Of a DNA stretch of 64,000 nt, positions 8,965 to 18,480 are shown one piece after another. A model generated the notes under the pieces. The model did not search any database. It saw only the letters and a list, made by a program, of their open reading frames with translations, and had not been told where the DNA came from. Within the stretch, counting starts at the first letter, position 1; each line of letters begins with the position of its first letter. Where the stretch lies: contig NZ_JAHNZT010000011.1 of the NCBI RefSeq assembly GCF_019039035.1, forward strand, positions 171,048 to 235,047. The letters run 5' to 3'. The position numbers and the translations under genes were made by a program. This DNA is from Citreicoccus inhibens (GTDB lineage: Bacteria > Myxococcota > Myxococcia > Myxococcales > Myxococcaceae).

Positions 8965-9762
8965 CTACAGGCCGACCCTCTTGCGCACGATGCGGTCAAT
9001 CACTCCCGGGACGAAGAGCCGGGCGTACTGACCCACCTTGCCCGCCACGGTCATGATCTCCTCGCGCTTGCCCTTGCGCGTCGCCTCCAGGATGCGCCGC
9101 GCGCACTCCGCGGCGCTCATGGAGCCCGACTCGTCGATGGACGTGTGGCCCAGCGCGGTGCCGTCGGAGCTGAGGGCGCGCTGGCGCACCTCGGTCAGCA
9201 CGGGCCCGGGGCAGACGAGGGTGATGCGGACGCCAGACGCATGCAGCTCGCCCCGGAGCGACTCGAAGAAGCCGTGGAGGGCGTGCTTGCTGGCGGCGTA
9301 GGCGCTGCGGGTGGGCAGGCCGGTCTTGCCGCCCAGGCTGGAGACGACCACGAGGCGCCCCTTGGACTCCTTCAGCGCGGGCAGGGCGTAGCGCGTGCAG
9401 TACACGGCGCCCATGAAGTTGGTCTGCATCAAGGTGTTGAAGATGGAGAGGTCTCGGATGTCCTCGAAGCGGGAGTACATGGAGATGCCGGCGTTGAGGA
9501 TGGCGAGGTCGAGCCCGCCACCGAACTTCACCGCTTGCTCCATCAGGGCGCGGCAGTCCTCCTCGCGAGAGACATCCGCGCGAACGGCCAGCGCCGCGGC
9601 TCCGGCTTTCTGACAGGCGTTGGCGACCTCTTGCAGCCGCTCCAGGTTCCGGGCGGCGAGTGTGAGTCTGGCTTTCTTCGCGGCGAGCTGCGTGGCCAGC
9701 TCGGCGCCAATTCCGCTGGAGGCTCCGGTGATGACCACGCGTTTGCCTTCAAAGAAATCCAT
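8965..9762 (-). CDS. Short-chain dehydrogenase/reductase (DHRS7-like)
   Basis: A 265-aa classical SDR: TGASSGIG (aa 14–21), LNAGISM (about 91–97), Ser in VVVSSLGG and YAASK (Tyr-xxx-Lys, about aa 156–160). The order resembles dehydrogenases of the DHRS7/DltE-like branch that act on lipid or steroid carbonyls. Its C terminus (ARLFVPGVIDRIVRKRVGL) is hydrophobic-basic and could touch membranes. It lies 36 nt upstream of the SCP2-like gene on the same strand, so the two, and probably the LLM gene, can be one transcript. The specific substrate is unknown. Confidence 0.86.
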   Translation of the reverse strand: MDFFEGKRVVITGASSGIGAELATQLAAKKARLTLAARNLERLQEVANACQKAGAAALAVRADVSREEDCRALMEQAVKFGGGLDLAILNAGISMYSRFEDIRDLSIFNTLMQTNFMGAVYCTRYALPALKESKGRLVVVSSLGGKTGLPTRSAYAASKHALHGFFESLRGELHASGVRITLVCPGPVLTEVRQRALSSDGTALGHTSIDESGSMSAAECARRILEATRKGKREEIMTVAGKVGQYARLFVPGVIDRIVRKRVGL

Positions 9763-9821
9763 GGCGCGAGCGTAGCCTCGGCGGCGACGGGGGAAAGGAA
9801 TGCCTCGGGTTCGAGCCAGTG

Positions 9822-12173
9822 TCAGGCATTGCCATCGTCCGGGAGGGCAGGTCGTTCAAAAGGGCGCAGTTCCCGGGAGAAGTGCTGCCATTCGCGGTGC
9901 AACTGCTCCACGAACTTCTCCACGCTGGGCTCCGCGAGGGCGGCGATCTCCCGGGCGCGCTTGAGGGACCAGGGGGGGACCGAGATGTCATCCGAGGTGT
10001 AGACGAAGTCCGCCATGGCGGTCTCCGCGCGCGCGCTTTGGTTGAGCAGGGTGAAGAGGCCGCGAATGAGGTCTCGCGTGCGGGCGATGGGGTTGAGTCC
10101 GGCGAGGAACCTCCCGAGTGCTCCTGGGATCCAGGGGTGCTCGGGCGGGAGGACCATGGGCATGGGGATGACGTTCGCGCCGATGTTGAGCCCCACGCCT
10201 TCGCCCACGAGGAGGCTGCACGGGATGTTGTTCACGAAGGCGCCATCGACGTGGCGCAAGCCGTTGATCATCGTGGGGGGATAGCGGAGGGGAAAGCTCG
10301 CGCTCAGCCGCACCGCCATGCCCAGCGGTCCCTTGCGGCAGACGAGCATCGTGCCGTTGGACACGTTGGTGGAGACGGTGAGGAGGGGAATCTCCAGGGA
10401 CTGAAGCTCGTGGGGCCCCAGCTCCGAGTCCATGTAGCGGCTGATGGCCGCGCCCGTGAAGTATCCCAGCAGCGTGGCGCGGTCGAGTCGGCCCGCGCTC
10501 TCCAGGGCGTGTTCGAGTCCGTCCACGCCCTCCACGCAGTAGAAGGCCGCCATCATCGAACCCATGCTCGTGCCCGCCAGGATGTCGATGGGAATGCCCA
10601 GGGCCAGGACCCGCCGCAGCAGCGTGACGTGGGCGTAGCACCAGCCCGCGCCACCTCCGAGCGCGAAGCCGACCCTGCGGCCCGTGAGGGCTCGGCCCCA
10701 GCGGCAGAACGTCGCCTGCTGCGCGGCATCCAGGTCCGCGTAACGCAGGCCCCCTGGCGGATGGGTCGCGAGCCGGGCGAGGTCGAGCTTCACGCGGAGC
10801 GCCCCTGGAGGGAGCCCGAGGATGGGGGTGCCATCCAGGAGCGCGGCCAGAAGCACGGTGGCTCCCGAGAGTTCCGGTGGCGTGCGCACGGCTCCGGGGC
10901 GACGTGAGAGATACAGCAGCCGCGTGACGGCGGGCCCCAGCTCCGCGGGCGCCTGTGCGCCCAGCGCCGAGGCGTCCACGAAGATGAGGTCGAACACCGC
11001 GGGGTGTTCATCGCGGACCTGTCGGAGCACCCGTGCGGCCTCTTGTCCATCCGCGACCTGCGCGTGCAGATGCGCGACCTGTCCAGGGACGGCGGTCGCG
11101 CGTGAGCGTGGGGGGAGCGGCGCTGTTCCTGGTGGCACGAGTGTCAGGTGCAGCACGCGGTCGTGATGTTGCGTGGCCACGGTGTCCGCCAGCAGGGCGC
11201 TCAGGGTGGACAGGGGGGCGTCCGAGACGTCGCTCTGGAGCAGGACCACGTCCCCGCGCGCACGCGAGGGCGGATGCACACCCGGCAGCCTCCCGAGTGT
11301 CACGGGGATGGGGTGGAGCGAGCCTGGGAAGGGCTCGGCGGTGCTCCCCACGCTGGGGAGGAAGGCGAGGCGCGTGGGGTGCGTCACGGAGAGGCGGACC
11401 GGAGCGCCTGGGGGCACCTCCCCAGGCTCGGCCCAGAACACCGCGCCGCGGGTCAGCTCCGTGGTCTGCTCCGCGGGTGCGCGGGGCGGGGCGGGGGGCA
11501 CGAGGTGGGGCTGCTCGGGAGGATGGACTCCGGGTTCCCACCAGGCGCGCAGCGTGCCGGCGAGGACGATGTACCAGCCTCGGCCCGTGAGGCTCCCGCC
11601 GCGACCGACGAGCTCCTCACCCTCGGCGCAGACCCGCACCACCGCGCTGTCCATTCGCTCGGCCCAGTACTCTGCTGCGCCGTGGGCCGGGCCGCTTCGC
11701 CGCGTGGAGGCGAGTGCGAAGACGCGCTGGCGACGCAACGCACGGAGGTCCAACACCGCTGCTTCGAGCGCGGGCACGCGCGCCACCATGCGCGCATACG
11801 CTTCGCGGCGGATGCGCAGCACCGTGGTGGGGACGAGGACCTTGGGGGCGCATCCTGGCGACCAGGGCTCTCCGGTGAGGTTCTCCTCGCCCCACGCCAT
11901 CCCAGGGAGGAGGCGCTGCTGCACGCGATATCCGTCCGCCGCCGCGACCTCCAGATAGACCGCTTCGCCGGAGAGCAGTACGTGGAGCCCCGCGCTGGCC
12001 GCGTCCTCTCCCAGGTGGGTGCCTGGGGCGAAGCAGAGCCGCTCCAGGTCTTCGCTCAGGGCCTCGGTCTGCGCGACGGTGAGGAGCGCTTCGCGCAGCG
12101 AAGGGAAGCGCGTGAGGCGCAGGTCATCGCGCAAGGCTTCGTCGCGCGAGGCGTTGAGTGTTGGATTGTTCAT
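9822..12173 (-). CDS. Patatin-like phospholipase with N-terminal cyclic-nucleotide-binding-like domain
   Basis: A 783-aa multidomain protein similar in plan to neuropathy-target-esterase type lysophospholipases. The N terminus (about aa 45–165) resembles a cNMP-binding beta roll (LERLCFAPGTHLGE…GLHVLLSGEAVYLEV), perhaps followed by a second degenerate one. A middle Rossmann-like region (about 290–470) lies between the ends. The C-terminal patatin domain (about 500–700) has the oxyanion Gly string GGGAGWCYAH, nucleophile GTSMGS and the Asp dyad partner VDGAF, so a Ser-Asp hydrolase is expected. The start at 12173 (MNNPTLNAS) has GGGAGC upstream; longer versions would run towards the P450 start. 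The role is predicted membrane lipid deacylation, possibly nucleotide-gated. Confidence 0.85.
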   Translation of the reverse strand: MNNPTLNASRDEALRDDLRLTRFPSLREALLTVAQTEALSEDLERLCFAPGTHLGEDAASAGLHVLLSGEAVYLEVAAADGYRVQQRLLPGMAWGEENLTGEPWSPGCAPKVLVPTTVLRIRREAYARMVARVPALEAAVLDLRALRRQRVFALASTRRSGPAHGAAEYWAERMDSAVVRVCAEGEELVGRGGSLTGRGWYIVLAGTLRAWWEPGVHPPEQPHLVPPAPPRAPAEQTTELTRGAVFWAEPGEVPPGAPVRLSVTHPTRLAFLPSVGSTAEPFPGSLHPIPVTLGRLPGVHPPSRARGDVVLLQSDVSDAPLSTLSALLADTVATQHHDRVLHLTLVPPGTAPLPPRSRATAVPGQVAHLHAQVADGQEAARVLRQVRDEHPAVFDLIFVDASALGAQAPAELGPAVTRLLYLSRRPGAVRTPPELSGATVLLAALLDGTPILGLPPGALRVKLDLARLATHPPGGLRYADLDAAQQATFCRWGRALTGRRVGFALGGGAGWCYAHVTLLRRVLALGIPIDILAGTSMGSMMAAFYCVEGVDGLEHALESAGRLDRATLLGYFTGAAISRYMDSELGPHELQSLEIPLLTVSTNVSNGTMLVCRKGPLGMAVRLSASFPLRYPPTMINGLRHVDGAFVNNIPCSLLVGEGVGLNIGANVIPMPMVLPPEHPWIPGALGRFLAGLNPIARTRDLIRGLFTLLNQSARAETAMADFVYTSDDISVPPWSLKRAREIAALAEPSVEKFVEQLHREWQHFSRELRPFERPALPDDGNA

Positions 12174-12289
12174 GGATGCGCTCCCGCGCGAGTCCTTGGG
12201 TTGAATGACTCGCAGCGCGCCTCTAGCGTGCTCGCGAGGCCAGCGGCGGGTGGCAATGCCTGCCATTGGCGACGAAAGGGTTTGTCACC

Positions 12290-13642
12290 ATGGCGCAACT
12301 GCCCCCGGGGCCACGGTCCGCCACCCTGGCCACGCTCCACTACACGCTGGATGCCTACGGCTACTATTCCAAGTGTTTGGAGAAGTACGGTGACCCGTTC
12401 CTGTATCCGTCGCTGTACGGGCCCCTGGTGGTGACGGGCAGCCCCGAAGGCATCCGCTCGATCTTCAGCGCGGACCCGGACACGTTCGAGGTCTTTGGGC
12501 GCAAGGCGGTGGAGCCGCTCTTTGGTCCCGCGTCCATCTTCCTGGTCACCGGACAGCGCCACAAGCGCAGCCGCCGGTTGCTCATGCCTCCGCTGCACGG
12601 CGCGCGGATGCACAAGTACGGGATGCTGATGATGGAGGCCGCGCTCACGTGCGCGGAGCGCTGGCGCACGGGCGATCCGTTCGTGGCGCGGGAGACGATG
12701 CAGGAAGTCTCGATCCAGATCATCCTCCGGGCCGTCTTCGGCGCGAGCCTGGAGCGCTCCGAGCGGCTGCGCGAGGCCATCTTGGAGACGGACCGCACAA
12801 TCAATCCGCTCATCGTCGTGTTCGAGGCGGTCCGACGGAACTTCGGGGGAATCGGCCCGTGGGCGCGGTTCCAGCGGGCGCTCCAGAAGCTGGACGCCGT
12901 CGTCTATGAGGAGATCGCCGAGCGACGGAAGGTGTCCGGGGGCGAGGACATCCTCAGCTTGCTGCTCGCCGCGCGGCACGAGGACGGCACGGGCCTCACC
13001 GACGCCGAGGTCCGCGACGAGCTGCTCTCGCTGGTGACGGCGGGCCACGAGACCACCGCCATCGCGTTGTCGTGGGCGCTCTACTGGGTGCACCGCCAGC
13101 CCGAGGTGCGCGAGCGCTTGCTCGCGGAGCTGGACGCGCTGCCCGGCGACGCTGCGCCCGATGCCATCGCCGCGCTGCCGTACCTGGATGCGGTGTGCAG
13201 CGAAACGCTCCGGCTCTATCCCATCATCCCGGAGGTGACCCGGCTGCTGCGCAAGCCGCTGGTGCTGGGCGGCTACACGGTGCCCGAGGGCATGGGCGTG
13301 GGCGCCATCACCGCGCTCGCCCACATGCGAGAGGACACCTATCCCTCGCCCGAGGCGTTCAACCCCGAGCGCTTCCTCGCGCGGACCTACTCGCCGTTCG
13401 AGTTCATGCCGTTTGGGGGCGGCGCTCGGCGGTGCATCGGCGTGGCGTTCGCGATGTACGAGATGAAGCTCGTCCTGGCGGCGATCCTGCGTCGCTACGC
13501 GCTGCGGCTGGAGACCGATGCTCCGGTCCGCCCCGTGCGGCGCAGTGTGCCCGTGGGGCCTCGCGGTGGCGTCGTCATGCGATTGGAGGGGATGCGAGTC
13601 CCCTCGCGCCAGCCCGCCGTCGCGGCGCAGGCGGCGAGCTGA
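12290..13642 (+). CDS. Cytochrome P450 monooxygenase
   Basis: A 450-aa cytosolic P450. I-helix oxygen-activation motif AGHETT, K-helix ExxR in SETLRLYP, PERF segment in AFNPERFLA and heme loop FGGGARRCIG, whose Cys is the axial iron ligand. The N terminus (MAQLPPGPRSATL) has a proline-rich PPGP hinge but no membrane anchor. The start at ATG 12290 is chosen; a TTG eight codons upstream is possible and would overlap the long form of the divergent phospholipase. The hinge and I-helix resemble fatty-acid or terpenoid hydroxylase branches, but substrate class cannot be fixed by eye. Its redox partner is not encoded nearby. Confidence 0.93.
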   Translation: MAQLPPGPRSATLATLHYTLDAYGYYSKCLEKYGDPFLYPSLYGPLVVTGSPEGIRSIFSADPDTFEVFGRKAVEPLFGPASIFLVTGQRHKRSRRLLMPPLHGARMHKYGMLMMEAALTCAERWRTGDPFVARETMQEVSIQIILRAVFGASLERSERLREAILETDRTINPLIVVFEAVRRNFGGIGPWARFQRALQKLDAVVYEEIAERRKVSGGEDILSLLLAARHEDGTGLTDAEVRDELLSLVTAGHETTAIALSWALYWVHRQPEVRERLLAELDALPGDAAPDAIAALPYLDAVCSETLRLYPIIPEVTRLLRKPLVLGGYTVPEGMGVGAITALAHMREDTYPSPEAFNPERFLARTYSPFEFMPFGGGARRCIGVAFAMYEMKLVLAAILRRYALRLETDAPVRPVRRSVPVGPRGGVVMRLEGMRVPSRQPAVAAQAAS

Positions 13643-13693
13643 GCGAAGGGCCCGTGAGGGGCGTGAGGGAGGATCCCGGCGCATGGCGCTCGC

Positions 13694-15817
13694 TCAGACC
13701 TGGGCTTGGGTGTCCCGGACGATGAAGGGCGCGGCGTAGCGCGCGAGCGCCATCACGGTCAGCGCGATGTTGACGGTGATGGGGGAGGGGATGACGCTCG
13801 CGTCGCAGATCCACAGGTTGTCTGTCCCGTAGACCTTGAGGTGCTCGTCCACGACGCCCAGCGTGTCCTTGGGCGCGATGACGTTGCCTCCTTGCATGTG
13901 CGCCGACTCGACGGGGATGAAGTCCGCCGCGCCCATGCCGGCCAGGTACATGTCGATGTCCTCGGGGCGCCGGATGGAGAGCGCGTCGAAGCGGCGATTG
14001 AAGACCTCCTCGGCGCCCACGGCGAACATCGCTTGGGCGGAGAGCTTCATGCCGGTGGCGAGCCGGCGCCAGTCCTCGTCGATGAGCGTGAAGTCGATGG
14101 CGAAGCCGCTGTCACCCAGGAGGCTCTTCTTGATCTGCCCGTAGGTGAGGCTCGACAGCACGGGGATGGCCGCGACCATGTTGTTGCTGCGGGAGATGAG
14201 GCGGTTGAACGCGTTGCCCCACTGCGGCGCCATCATCCCCACGGCCGCGGGCGGGGCGAACCCCGTCTCGATGACCATGCGCTCCTCGGGGACCTCGATG
14301 GCGAAGCCCGCTTGCTGCCCGGCGAAGGCGTTCAGCTCCTGCGGGAAGACGCCGATGACGGCCGTGCCCAGGTTGACGCTGAAGCGCTTGCCCACCGTGC
14401 GCACGCCAGGGACCACGCCGGTGAAGCCGCTGCGCCACAGCAGCTTGGACGAGGCGTAGGCGCCCGGCGCGAGGATGAACCGGTCGGCTTCAATCTTCAC
14501 CTTCTCGCCAGCCTCGGTGATGACCGTGACGGTCTTCACGCGGTGGCGCAGCTGTCCTTTCTCCTCGAACTCGATGGAGTCCACCTTGGCGTCGGGGACG
14601 AGCAGCCCGCCGTTGCGCACGAAGGTAGGGAGGATCTCCACCATCATCGATTGCTTGGCGTCGTACTGGCAGCCGAGGTTGCAGCGCCCGCAGCCGATGC
14701 ACTTCACGACATTCAGTGGCGCGCGGACGATGTTGTCCTTCAGGCCAATCTTCTCGAAGCCGTCCCGGAGCACGTGGGAGGCTCGGGTGACGACGCGGTC
14801 ATCCACCGGGGCGACGTGGATGAGCTTCTCCAGGTCGTCGTACGCCTTGTTGAGCGCGTGCCAGTCCAGCTTGACGCCCAAGGCCTCCCAGCGCGCGACC
14901 AGGTTCTGATCCCACCAGTAGCCCACGGGGCGGAACGCGAGCGAGTTGTTCACCAGCGTCGAGCCGCCCACGCCGCGTCCCTGGCGGAACGTGAACATCT
15001 GGTCCTCGGACAGCGTGATGGCGGCGTTCATGTAGTTGACCGCCACGGCATCGAGGAGCCGGGTGGAGAACTCATTGCCGGTCGTCAGGGGCCCGCCTTC
15101 CAGGAGGATGATGCGGGCGTCGGGGTCGTGCTCCTGGATGGACAGGGCGGCCACGGAGCCTCCCGCCCCCGAGCCGACGATGCAGTACGTGCGCTTGCCC
15201 GCGGGCTTCTTGGCCACCTCCTGCGGCGTCCGGCGTGAGCGGATGAGCAGCTCGCCCGCGGCCGTGAGGGGCGGGTTGGCCAGGTCCGGGCCGGAGGGCG
15301 GGGCGAAGTCGTGCTGCTGATAGGGCTTGTAGCCGAGGGCCTGCCAGATGGCGTCCGAGTCGAGGTAGGCCGCGCCGATGACGCCCTTGAGGATGGTGAG
15401 GGTGACGATGGTCTTCACCATGTCGTCCTCCTGCTCCGGGGCCTCGTGGACGAGCCGGCGGAACATGGCGTCCACGAACTCGACTCGCTGCTTCCTCGAC
15501 TTCGCGAGGAACGACGCGCGCAGGAAGTTGCTCTTGATGCCGTACCAGAGTTTCACCAGTCCACGCGCGATGCTGCCGCTGGGCAGCGGCATGGGCGGGA
15601 CCGCGAGCGGGATGGTGGCCACGGTGGCGATAAGCTGCACATAGACAGTCCGGCTGACTGTCTTGAGCAGCTTGTCGAGGGCGTCCACGATGGCGGTTCC
15701 ATCGGGCTGGAACGGGCCGGGCTCGTCGCCCAGAAGGGCCACGGAGAAGGCGATCAGGAAGCGGCGGTTGGCCTTCCAGTACAGCCACAGCAGTGCGTCG
15801 AACAGCTTCGCGAGCAT
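13694..15817 (-). CDS. GMC-family FAD-dependent oxidoreductase (long-chain alcohol / sterol oxidase-like)
   Basis: A 707-aa GMC oxidoreductase. FAD-binding GSGAGGSVAA sits about 200 residues in, after an N-terminal helical extension (LFDALLWLYWKANRRFLIAF, then VATIPLAVPPMP) that may bind membranes. GRGVGGSTLVNN is the second GMC signature. A Cys-rich stretch CIGCGRCNLGC is typical of the long-chain alcohol oxidase branch. The C-terminal motif (HMQGGN, then LWICDASVIPSPITVN) supplies the active-site His/Asn pair. The start at 15817 (MLAKLF) has GAGGAGGT 7 nt upstream. Predicted to oxidise a hydrophobic alcohol to aldehyde or ketone. It lies 40 nt downstream of the unknown gene 15858–16868 in the same direction. 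Confidence 0.88.
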   Translation of the reverse strand: MLAKLFDALLWLYWKANRRFLIAFSVALLGDEPGPFQPDGTAIVDALDKLLKTVSRTVYVQLIATVATIPLAVPPMPLPSGSIARGLVKLWYGIKSNFLRASFLAKSRKQRVEFVDAMFRRLVHEAPEQEDDMVKTIVTLTILKGVIGAAYLDSDAIWQALGYKPYQQHDFAPPSGPDLANPPLTAAGELLIRSRRTPQEVAKKPAGKRTYCIVGSGAGGSVAALSIQEHDPDARIILLEGGPLTTGNEFSTRLLDAVAVNYMNAAITLSEDQMFTFRQGRGVGGSTLVNNSLAFRPVGYWWDQNLVARWEALGVKLDWHALNKAYDDLEKLIHVAPVDDRVVTRASHVLRDGFEKIGLKDNIVRAPLNVVKCIGCGRCNLGCQYDAKQSMMVEILPTFVRNGGLLVPDAKVDSIEFEEKGQLRHRVKTVTVITEAGEKVKIEADRFILAPGAYASSKLLWRSGFTGVVPGVRTVGKRFSVNLGTAVIGVFPQELNAFAGQQAGFAIEVPEERMVIETGFAPPAAVGMMAPQWGNAFNRLISRSNNMVAAIPVLSSLTYGQIKKSLLGDSGFAIDFTLIDEDWRRLATGMKLSAQAMFAVGAEEVFNRRFDALSIRRPEDIDMYLAGMGAADFIPVESAHMQGGNVIAPKDTLGVVDEHLKVYGTDNLWICDASVIPSPITVNIALTVMALARYAAPFIVRDTQAQV

Positions 15818-15857
15818 CGTGCACCTCCTCTGTCGGACGGCACGCCTGAGCCTGCCG

Positions 15858-16868
15858 TCACGTCGCGTGTCGGAAGACCTTCCGCTTGTTGAAGAGAAAG
15901 ACGACCAGATCGATCCCGACGCCAATGAGCCACTGGATGGTCGGCGCCAGGAGCTCGTTGCGCAGCAGGCCCTCCTGCTCCAGGAACATCGTCACGAGGT
16001 CCGTGGCGTACTGGCGCTTCTGCTGGCCGGAGAGTCGGGTGAAGCGCTCCGCCTCGCGCGAGCCCACGGAGATGAGTTCGACGAAGCCGACGAGTCGCTG
16101 GCGGTTCGTCCCCACCCAGCGGAGCATCTCGCCCAGCCCTCGCGTGAGGACCTGCGGCTCCAGCATCTTCTCCTGTTGGATCTTCAGCACCATGGCCGCG
16201 GCCGTGGGTGACAAGGGCGCCCGTCGCAAGACCCAGGCGCGCGCCACCGTGGTGAGCCCCTTGTCGAGCCATCGCAGCGGCGCGGCGAGCACGCGAAGGA
16301 TGCGGCGAGGGAGGCTCAGCTCGACGACCTGACCCTCCGTCCACATCTCGTTGCGGTTGAGGAGCATCACCACCGAGTCGATGGCCCAGTTCGTGGCCGT
16401 CTCGACGATGAGCGCTTGAAGGAATCCCGGCGCGCCGGGCACGAGCGGCACGTCGATGAGCAGGTGGATGAGCGCGGACTTCACGTCCTGCGCCTTCTTG
16501 GTTCCCTGGCCCGGCCCCGAGCCGTACCGGCGCTCCGCGTCCTGCACCAGACTCTCGACGCAATCCACCCAGACGAGGACCGCGGGCCCCAGGTCCGTGC
16601 TGAGCCTGCGCAGCACGCCCAGCGCTTCCTCGAGCGTCTCGAGGCCGTGCGGCCCCACCACGTCGTCGTAGGCGCGGCGCAGCCGCCACAGGGTGTGGCG
16701 CATGGACTGCTGTCGTCGCGACGACTGCTCGCTGCCCTCGGACAGCCGCCGCCTCGCGCCGGGGAGCGCGAGCAGCAGCAGGGCCTGGGTTCCGCTCACC
16801 ATGGCCTGGAAGAAGCCCAGCACGGGCTGCCACAAGGCGGCGATGGCGAACCCGGAGCCCCGGCTCAT
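15858..16868 (-). CDS. Hypothetical membrane-associated protein linked to ABC1 kinase and GMC oxidase
   Basis: A 336-aa protein of unknown family. An N-terminal hydrophobic segment (about aa 5–35, WQPVLGFFQAMVSGTQALLL) and a C-terminal one (APTIQWLIGVGIDLVVFLF, about 308–326) flank a helical, Arg-rich middle. There are no catalytic motifs I can name. The start codon overlaps the stop of the ABC1 kinase (ATGA), and the GMC gene follows after 40 nt, so the three genes are almost certainly one operon. The tight coupling suggests a membrane partner of the kinase or oxidase. An open frame continues upstream, but that lies inside the kinase gene. Confidence 0.75.
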   Translation of the reverse strand: MSRGSGFAIAALWQPVLGFFQAMVSGTQALLLLALPGARRRLSEGSEQSSRRQQSMRHTLWRLRRAYDDVVGPHGLETLEEALGVLRRLSTDLGPAVLVWVDCVESLVQDAERRYGSGPGQGTKKAQDVKSALIHLLIDVPLVPGAPGFLQALIVETATNWAIDSVVMLLNRNEMWTEGQVVELSLPRRILRVLAAPLRWLDKGLTTVARAWVLRRAPLSPTAAAMVLKIQQEKMLEPQVLTRGLGEMLRWVGTNRQRLVGFVELISVGSREAERFTRLSGQQKRQYATDLVTMFLEQEGLLRNELLAPTIQWLIGVGIDLVVFLFNKRKVFRHAT

Positions 16869-18436
16869 GGCAGGCGCCTCCACTGCACGGCGAGCACCAC
16901 CCAGCTCAGCCCCAGCAGCGCGGCGAGTCCGCCGCGCACCGGGAGCTGGTCCACCCACGGGAGGCGCTCCGCGCCCACGAGCAGCAACGACAGCCCGACT
17001 TGAATCAAGGCCAGGACGACGAGCCGGGCCCGGCCGTTCTCCTCGCGTCGATCCTTGAGCGATGTGGAGGTCCGCACGCGCAACCACAGTCGCTCGTCCG
17101 CGAGGTCTCCCAGGAGTTGGTGAATCTGCGCGGGGCTGTCCTTCAGCAGCGCGACGAGATCCGTCAGGAGCAACTGGACCTGCTCCTTGTCCGGGACGAC
17201 GCGCATCTCCGCGCGCTGCATCTTGACGAAGAAGCGCTTGCCCACGACGCGCAGGTTCGTGCGGCTGCCCAGGCGGTTCGCCACCGTCTCGGCGGTGAGC
17301 AGCGAGCGATACATGGACAGCAGCGTGGGCGGGATGCGCAGGTGATTGCGCCTCGCGGCGGACAGGACATCCACCATGTACTGGCCGACGGGGGAGCGGC
17401 CGCTCTCCGGGGCGCGGGCCATGCCGTCTCGCTGGCTGATCCACCCGCGGGTGGCCTCGGCGAAGTCCGCGTGGAAGGCGTCCAGGTCCGTGTCATCGCT
17501 GGGGATGAGCAGCTCGGTCAGGGCTCGGTACATCGCCTCCTGACGCCCGGTGTAGATGGCGGTCAGGTAGCGGGCCATGCCGGCGCGGAACCCATCATCG
17601 AGCGTGCTGACCAGCCCGAAGTCGACGAAGCCCACCTGATTCCCGGGCAGCGCGATGAGGTTGCCGGGGTGCGTGTCCGCGTGGAAGAGACGGTCCTGGA
17701 AGATCTGCGCCAGCACCGCCCAGAGCAGGTTGCGCGCGAGTCGGTTTGGATCCAGTCCGAGGTCGTGGATCCGCTCGGGCCGACCCTGGCGGAGCTCATG
17801 CAGCAGCTCCGTGAAGGGCACGCCCGCGAGGTACCCGCTGGTGACGACGCGCTCACCGGACAGCTCGGGGAAGGGGCGCGGGATGCGCCACTCGGTGTGG
17901 TCCATCGCCAGCGTGTACATGCGCTCCAGGTTCCGCAGCTCCAAGCGCAGGTCCAGCTCCTGGTTCAGCCAGCCCTCCAACTCCTCCAGCACCAGGCGCG
18001 GCGGAACGGAGAATGAGGCGCCCGTGGCCTCCAGGATGGACGTGAGCAGCCGCACCCGGCGCAAGTCCTCACGGACCCGGCGCGGCATGTCCTCGCGCTG
18101 CACCTTCACGATGACCGACGCGCCGTCATGTGTGCGCGCCACATGGGCCTGGGAGAGCGAGGCCGCGGCGATGGGGCGCGAGTCGATAGTGGCGAAGAGC
18201 GCCTCGGGAGGCCGGCCCAGGTCCTCGGTGATGATGCGGCGCGCGACCTCCCACGGGAAGGGCGCGGCCCGGTCCGACAGGTTCATCAGCTCATCGCAGT
18301 ACGCCTGCGGGATGAGGTCCGGCCGCAGTGCCAGGAATTGGCCCAGCTTCACGAAGGTTGGCCCTAGCTCCTCCAATGCCTGTCGGACCGCGACCGGGTC
18401 CTTGCGCTTGAGCGGGAAGAGGGAGAGCAAGGACAT
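16865..18436 (-). CDS. ABC1/UbiB/AarF-family atypical kinase
   Basis: A 523-aa UbiB-like protein. It shows the family's KxGQ motif (TFVKLGQFLALRPDLIPQAY, about aa 30–50), the alanine-rich loop replacing the glycine loop (AAASLSQAH), the ATP-pocket Lys (VIVKVQRE), the catalytic loop region HADTHPGNL and the metal-binding VDFGLV. A C-terminal hydrophobic hairpin (LVVLALIQVGLSLLLVG and GLAALLGLSWVVLAVQW) anchors it in the membrane, as in UbiB. UbiB proteins assist isoprenoid-quinone and lipid biosynthesis and have ATPase activity. It is first gene of the operon with the unknown membrane protein and GMC oxidase, and divergent, with a 44-nt gap, from a second ABC1 gene. Confidence 0.9.
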   Translation of the reverse strand: MSLLSLFPLKRKDPVAVRQALEELGPTFVKLGQFLALRPDLIPQAYCDELMNLSDRAAPFPWEVARRIITEDLGRPPEALFATIDSRPIAAASLSQAHVARTHDGASVIVKVQREDMPRRVREDLRRVRLLTSILEATGASFSVPPRLVLEELEGWLNQELDLRLELRNLERMYTLAMDHTEWRIPRPFPELSGERVVTSGYLAGVPFTELLHELRQGRPERIHDLGLDPNRLARNLLWAVLAQIFQDRLFHADTHPGNLIALPGNQVGFVDFGLVSTLDDGFRAGMARYLTAIYTGRQEAMYRALTELLIPSDDTDLDAFHADFAEATRGWISQRDGMARAPESGRSPVGQYMVDVLSAARRNHLRIPPTLLSMYRSLLTAETVANRLGSRTNLRVVGKRFFVKMQRAEMRVVPDKEQVQLLLTDLVALLKDSPAQIHQLLGDLADERLWLRVRTSTSLKDRREENGRARLVVLALIQVGLSLLLVGAERLPWVDQLPVRGGLAALLGLSWVVLAVQWRRLP

Positions 18437-18480
18437 TCACGAACCTGTCATGATGGGCGAGGGGAGGCGCGGGGTGTCCA

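Noticed and set aside
15858..16868. Idea that the unknown protein is a UbiJ/UbiK-like ubiquinone factor
   Set aside because: Length, two terminal hydrophobic segments and lack of an SCP2 domain do not fit those proteins; left as hypothetical.
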